Positions 5,640-7,029 of a DNA stretch of 7,029 bases are shown piece by piece. This DNA is from Chloroflexota bacterium (GTDB lineage: Bacteria > Chloroflexota > Dormibacteria > Dormibacterales > Dormibacteraceae). The translations under genes were made by a program, and so were the position numbers. The notes beneath the pieces are model-generated. The model was not told the DNA's origin. It saw only the letters and a program-made list of their open reading frames with translations, and did no database searches. The stretch is taken from NCBI GenBank assembly GCA_005880525.1, contig VBFW01000212.1, positions 1 through 7,029 of the forward strand, given 5' to 3'. Numbering within the stretch: position 1 is the stretch's first letter; every line of letters starts with the position of its first letter.

Positions 5640-7029
5640 TCCCGAAGCCGGAACCGTTGCAGCTTGCCGGTGGCCGTCCGCGGCAGCGCCTCCGCGAACT
5701 CGATCGCACGTGGGTACTTATAGGGAGCAATCTCACTCTTGACAAAGTCCTGCAGGGTCTTCGCGGGATCTGGGCCTAGCTCGGCGCCTGGACGAAGTAC
5801 AACCACGGCCTTGACGATCATGCCCCGATCTTCATCGGGCACGCCAACGACGGCAGCCTCGGCCACAGCATCGTGTCGAAGCAGCGCTTCTTCCACTTCG
5901 GGACCGGCGATGTTGTACCCCGCCGAGATGATCATGTCGTCGGCGCGCGCCTGATAGTGGAAGTAGCCGTCGGAGTCGCGCACATAGACGTCGCCCGTGA
6001 TGTTCCAGCCGTCCTGGACATAAGTTGTCTGGCGGTCGCCGCGCAGGTACCGGCAACCCGTCGGCCCCTTCACCGCCAACCTTCCCAACTCACCGTCCGC
6101 CACAGGTCTGCCATCCGGGTCCTGGACTTCGGCAATGTAGCCCGGCACAGCCCGCCCGGTGCTATCAGGTCGTATCTCGTCATCGGCGGCAGAGATGAAG
6201 ATGTGCAGCATTTCTGTCGATCCGATTCCGTCGATGATCCGGATGCCGCAGGCATCATGGACCGCGTCCCACGTCGCCTTCGGCAGCGTCTCGCCTGCGG
6301 ACACACACGCTCGCAAAGAGCTGACCCGCGCCCCCTTCAGGTCGGGAACCATTGCGCGATAGGCAGTGGGGGCCGTCGCGAGCACCGTGATCCCATGGCG
6401 TTCGACGGCCTCGAGCATGCGGGTTGGGGAAGGCTGCTCGATCAGGAACGTCGCTGCTCCCACTCGAAGGGGGAACACGACAATCTGGCCGAGCCCGAAC
6501 GTGAACGCCAGGGGCGGGCTCGCGGTGAAGAGATCGTCTGGAGTCGGTCGCAGCACGTGCCGTGAGAAGGTGTCGGTTATCGCGAGGACGTCGCGATGAA
6601 AATGCATGGTCGCTTTCGGCTTGCCTGTCGTGCCGGAGGTGAACGCGAGCATGCAAACGTCGTCCGCCGCAGTGGCGACGTTTTCGAGATCGGCCGACCT
6701 GCAACCCGCCAGCGTCGTCAGGTCGTCCGGGTCTGAGCCACCATATTTCAACGTCGTCAGCCTCGGGATGGCAGCGCGTTCGATGTCCTCGACGAAGCGG
6801 TGGTCGCAGACCGCGATGTTCGTCTGCGCGATCTCGGCCATGGTGTGCAGCTCCCCCGCCCGAAGCAGAGGCATCGTCGTCACAGCAACTCCGCCCGCCT
6901 TCAGCACTCCGAACCAGCTCGCGACCAACCAGGGGTTGTTCGGACCACGCAGCAGCACGCGGTTCCCCGGCACCAGGCCGGCCTCCTCGATCAGCACATG
7001 GGCAACCTGGTTGGACCTGGTCAGGAGGT
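5630..7029 (-). CDS. abmG: 2-Aminobenzoate (benzoate-type) CoA ligase, 5' end outside window
   Basis: ATP-dependent, AMP-forming acyl-CoA synthetase (ANL superfamily) expected to activate anthranilate to 2-aminobenzoyl-CoA, the substrate of the next gene. The frame is open to the right edge; the GTG at 6997 lies inside conserved sequence (NQVAH before it, then IEEAGLVPGNRVLLRGPNNPWLVA in two adjoining blocks), so the start is off the window. Counting from codon 6997: P-loop TSGTTGKPK at 120-128 followed by ATMHFHRD, SAGETLP at 233-239, DGIGSTEMLHIF at 256-267 (typical of benzoate and aminobenzoate ligases), WNITGD at 331-336, ARADDMIISAGYNIAGPEVE hinge region at 350-369, and the C-terminal catalytic Lys445 in RTATGKLQR. 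It ends RLRERS with TAA 5632-5630. Some 465 residues are visible; family members have about 520-550, so perhaps 60-90 are missing. Benzoate or salicylate are alternative substrates, but kynU and the fused flavoenzyme argue for anthranilate. Confidence 0.88.
   Translation of the reverse strand, partial: LLTRSNQVAHVLIEEAGLVPGNRVLLRGPNNPWLVASWFGVLKAGGVAVTTMPLLRAGELHTMAEIAQTNIAVCDHRFVEDIERAAIPRLTTLKYGGSDPDDLTTLAGCRSADLENVATAADDVCMLAFTSGTTGKPKATMHFHRDVLAITDTFSRHVLRPTPDDLFTASPPLAFTFGLGQIVVFPLRVGAATFLIEQPSPTRMLEAVERHGITVLATAPTAYRAMVPDLKGARVSSLRACVSAGETLPKATWDAVHDACGIRIIDGIGSTEMLHIFISAADDEIRPDSTGRAVPGYIAEVQDPDGRPVADGELGRLAVKGPTGCRYLRGDRQTTYVQDGWNITGDVYVRDSDGYFHYQARADDMIISAGYNIAGPEVEEALLRHDAVAEAAVVGVPDEDRGMIVKAVVVLRPGAELGPDPAKTLQDFVKSEIAPYKYPRAIEFAEALPRTATGKLQRFRLRERS

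Noticed and set aside
5873..6565. A 230-codon + strand open frame opposite the CoA ligase
   Set aside because: The - strand carries all ligase motifs here; the antisense product has no recognisable features.

Overview
The window is a gene-dense, high-GC bacterial segment (roughly 60-65% G+C by eye). GTG starts, overlapping genes and very short gaps are consistent with a bacterial chromosome. Actinomycetota or another high-GC, soil-type lineage such as Chloroflexota is plausible, but nothing in the sequence fixes the taxon. No RNA gene, mobile element, CRISPR array or long non-coding stretch was seen; the longest gap between genes is about 119 bases.

Layout. On the + strand, the C-terminal two thirds of tryptophan 2,3-dioxygenase (kynA, 3-557, cut by the left edge) overlaps kynureninase (kynU, 533-1789). 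On the - strand, read right to left, come a CoA ligase of the benzoate/2-aminobenzoate type (abmG-like, 7029-5630, cut by the right edge), a two-domain flavoenzyme joining an aromatic-ring monooxygenase to an Old Yellow Enzyme domain (2-aminobenzoyl-CoA monooxygenase/reductase, abmA-like, about 5612-3276), a gap with a strong hairpin, and a stand-alone TrpB2-type tryptophan synthase beta chain (3156-1786). The two arms meet tail to tail at position 1786-1789, where the stop codons of kynU and trpB2 share one CTAG.

How the genes fit together. KynA opens the indole ring of tryptophan to N-formylkynurenine. A formamidase, not in this window, would give kynurenine, and KynU would release anthranilate and alanine. 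The - strand pair would then activate anthranilate to 2-aminobenzoyl-CoA and hydroxylate and reduce the ring to a non-aromatic CoA thioester, as in the pathway known from Azoarcus evansii. The window therefore encodes most of a tryptophan-to-anthranilate-to-dearomatised-CoA route. The pathway is known, so the cluster is an informative combination and not an unknown system. Three points deserve attention: a biosynthetic-type TrpB2 sits inside a tryptophan-degradation locus; abmA has no ATG, GTG or TTG start where its FAD-binding fold begins; and abmA ends in an odd basic, proline-rich tail that may reflect a frame disturbance.
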